The notes under the pieces were generated by a model that was not told where the DNA came from, did no database searches, and saw only the letters and a list, made by a program, of their open reading frames with translations. Positions 34,728-35,249 of a stretch of DNA of 35,249 bases are shown piece after piece; within the stretch, counting starts at the first letter, position 1; each line of letters begins with the position of its first letter. This DNA comes from Spirochaetota bacterium (GTDB lineage Bacteria; Spirochaetota; Spirochaetia; Treponematales; UBA12059). The stretch covers positions 1-35,249 of the forward strand of contig JAKLEE010000003.1 of the NCBI GenBank assembly GCA_022703215.1. The letters run 5' to 3'. The translations under genes and the position numbers were made by a program.

Positions 34728-35249
34728 GCGTGCTTCCTCCTCGGCAAGGGTTCCTGGATTCCAAGTATAAGGGCGAGCAGGCCCGAAAGGAAGAGCGCGA
34801 GGCCGGCGAACCAGTCGCCGAAGGCCAGGTACGGGGTCGGAGCGCCGCCAGAGTAGACGGGGATGTCCACCCGGCGGGCCTCCTCGACGAAGAGCGGGAA
34901 GGAGTCGAGCACGCGGCCGCGCGGGTCCACCACGGCGCTGACGCCCGAGTTGGTCGAGCGGACGAGCGTGCGGCCCGTCTCGATCGCCCGGAAGCGGGCG
35001 GCCACGAAGTGCTGGATCTCGCTCGAGTCGGTGAGCGACCAGGAGTCGTTGGTCAGGTTGAGCAGGAAGTCCGCCCCCTTGAGGACGAAGTCGCGGTTGA
35101 GCGAGGCGAAGGCGTCTTCGAAGCAGATCGGCGCCCCGAAGCGGACGAGCGTGCCGTCCCTGAGCGGCAGCTCGAAGATGGTCAGCTCTGTCCCCATGAC
35201 CCAGCCCGAGGCCAGGCCGACGGTCTCCTGGATGAAGGCGCGGAACCAG
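34724..35249 (-). CDS. lnt: Apolipoprotein N-acyltransferase Lnt, C-terminal part
   Basis: The frame is open at the right window edge (codons WFRAFIQETVGLASGWV precede the first ATG at 35197), so the gene is cut. The visible 175 residues hold the end of the nitrilase-like catalytic domain: the active-site cysteine in GAPICFEDAF, LLNLTNDSWSLTDSSEIQH, and ARFRAIETGRTLVRSTNSG, all typical of Lnt. A final transmembrane helix (WFAGLALFLSGLLALILGI) and a basic tail follow. The enzyme adds the third acyl chain to lipoproteins in the inner membrane, such as the one encoded at 21091. Its presence implies a diderm envelope. Confidence 0.93.
   Translation of the reverse strand, partial: WFRAFIQETVGLASGWVMGTELTIFELPLRDGTLVRFGAPICFEDAFASLNRDFVLKGADFLLNLTNDSWSLTDSSEIQHFVAARFRAIETGRTLVRSTNSGVSAVVDPRGRVLDSFPLFVEEARRVDIPVYSGGAPTPYLAFGDWFAGLALFLSGLLALILGIQEPLPRRKHA

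Overview
The window is about 35 kb of very GC-rich bacterial chromosome, packed with genes in long same-strand runs that overlap by 4-23 bases. No insertion sequence, prophage, CRISPR array or integrase is visible. Gene content and order (a second chemosensory operon, mcsA-mcsB-clpC, tig-clpP-clpX-lon, an AmrS-type radical SAM enzyme, and a lipoprotein that recalls a spirochaete family) suggest a high-GC free-living or environmental member of the Spirochaetota. This is inferred from memory of gene families; no search was run.

Layout. 1-665: 3' part of a trypsin/PDZ-type protease. 696-10326 (+): a promoter with an inverted repeat across its -10 box, then a STAS protein, cheA, cheR, cheB, cheY, cheW, a hybrid histidine kinase, a response regulator and a second hybrid kinase. 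10296-12763 (-): a NitT/TauT-like ABC transporter (binding protein, permease, ATPase). 12814-16740 (+): mcsA-like, mcsB-like and clpC, with no ctsR. 16761-20985 (-): secA then rqcH. 21091-25261 (+): a lipoprotein, bifunctional nnr, two unknown membrane proteins and a Nudix hydrolase. 25280-32335 (-): tig-clpP-clpX-lon-xseA-xseB. 32396-33105 (-): five tRNA genes (His, Arg, Lys, Leu, Gly) with two good promoters and a strong Rho-independent terminator. 33332-35249 (-): lnt (cut by the window edge), an unknown protein and amrS.

How the genes fit together. The first third is a signalling module: CheA feeds CheY and CheB, and the two hybrid kinases and the extra receiver probably form a linked phosphorelay. 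No chemoreceptor is encoded here. Much of the rest is protein quality control: ClpC with degenerate McsA/McsB partners, SecA beside the ribosome-rescue factor RqcH, and trigger factor with ClpP, ClpX and Lon.

The most notable points are: an McsB-like protein that keeps the fold but has lost almost the whole phosphagen-kinase active site while staying translationally coupled to clpC; a CheA with a type II secretion ATPase N-domain-like repeat inserted before its dimerisation domain; apparent leaderless promoters at mcsA and secA; and an amrS reading frame that runs past every ATG, GTG or TTG and appears to begin at ACG.
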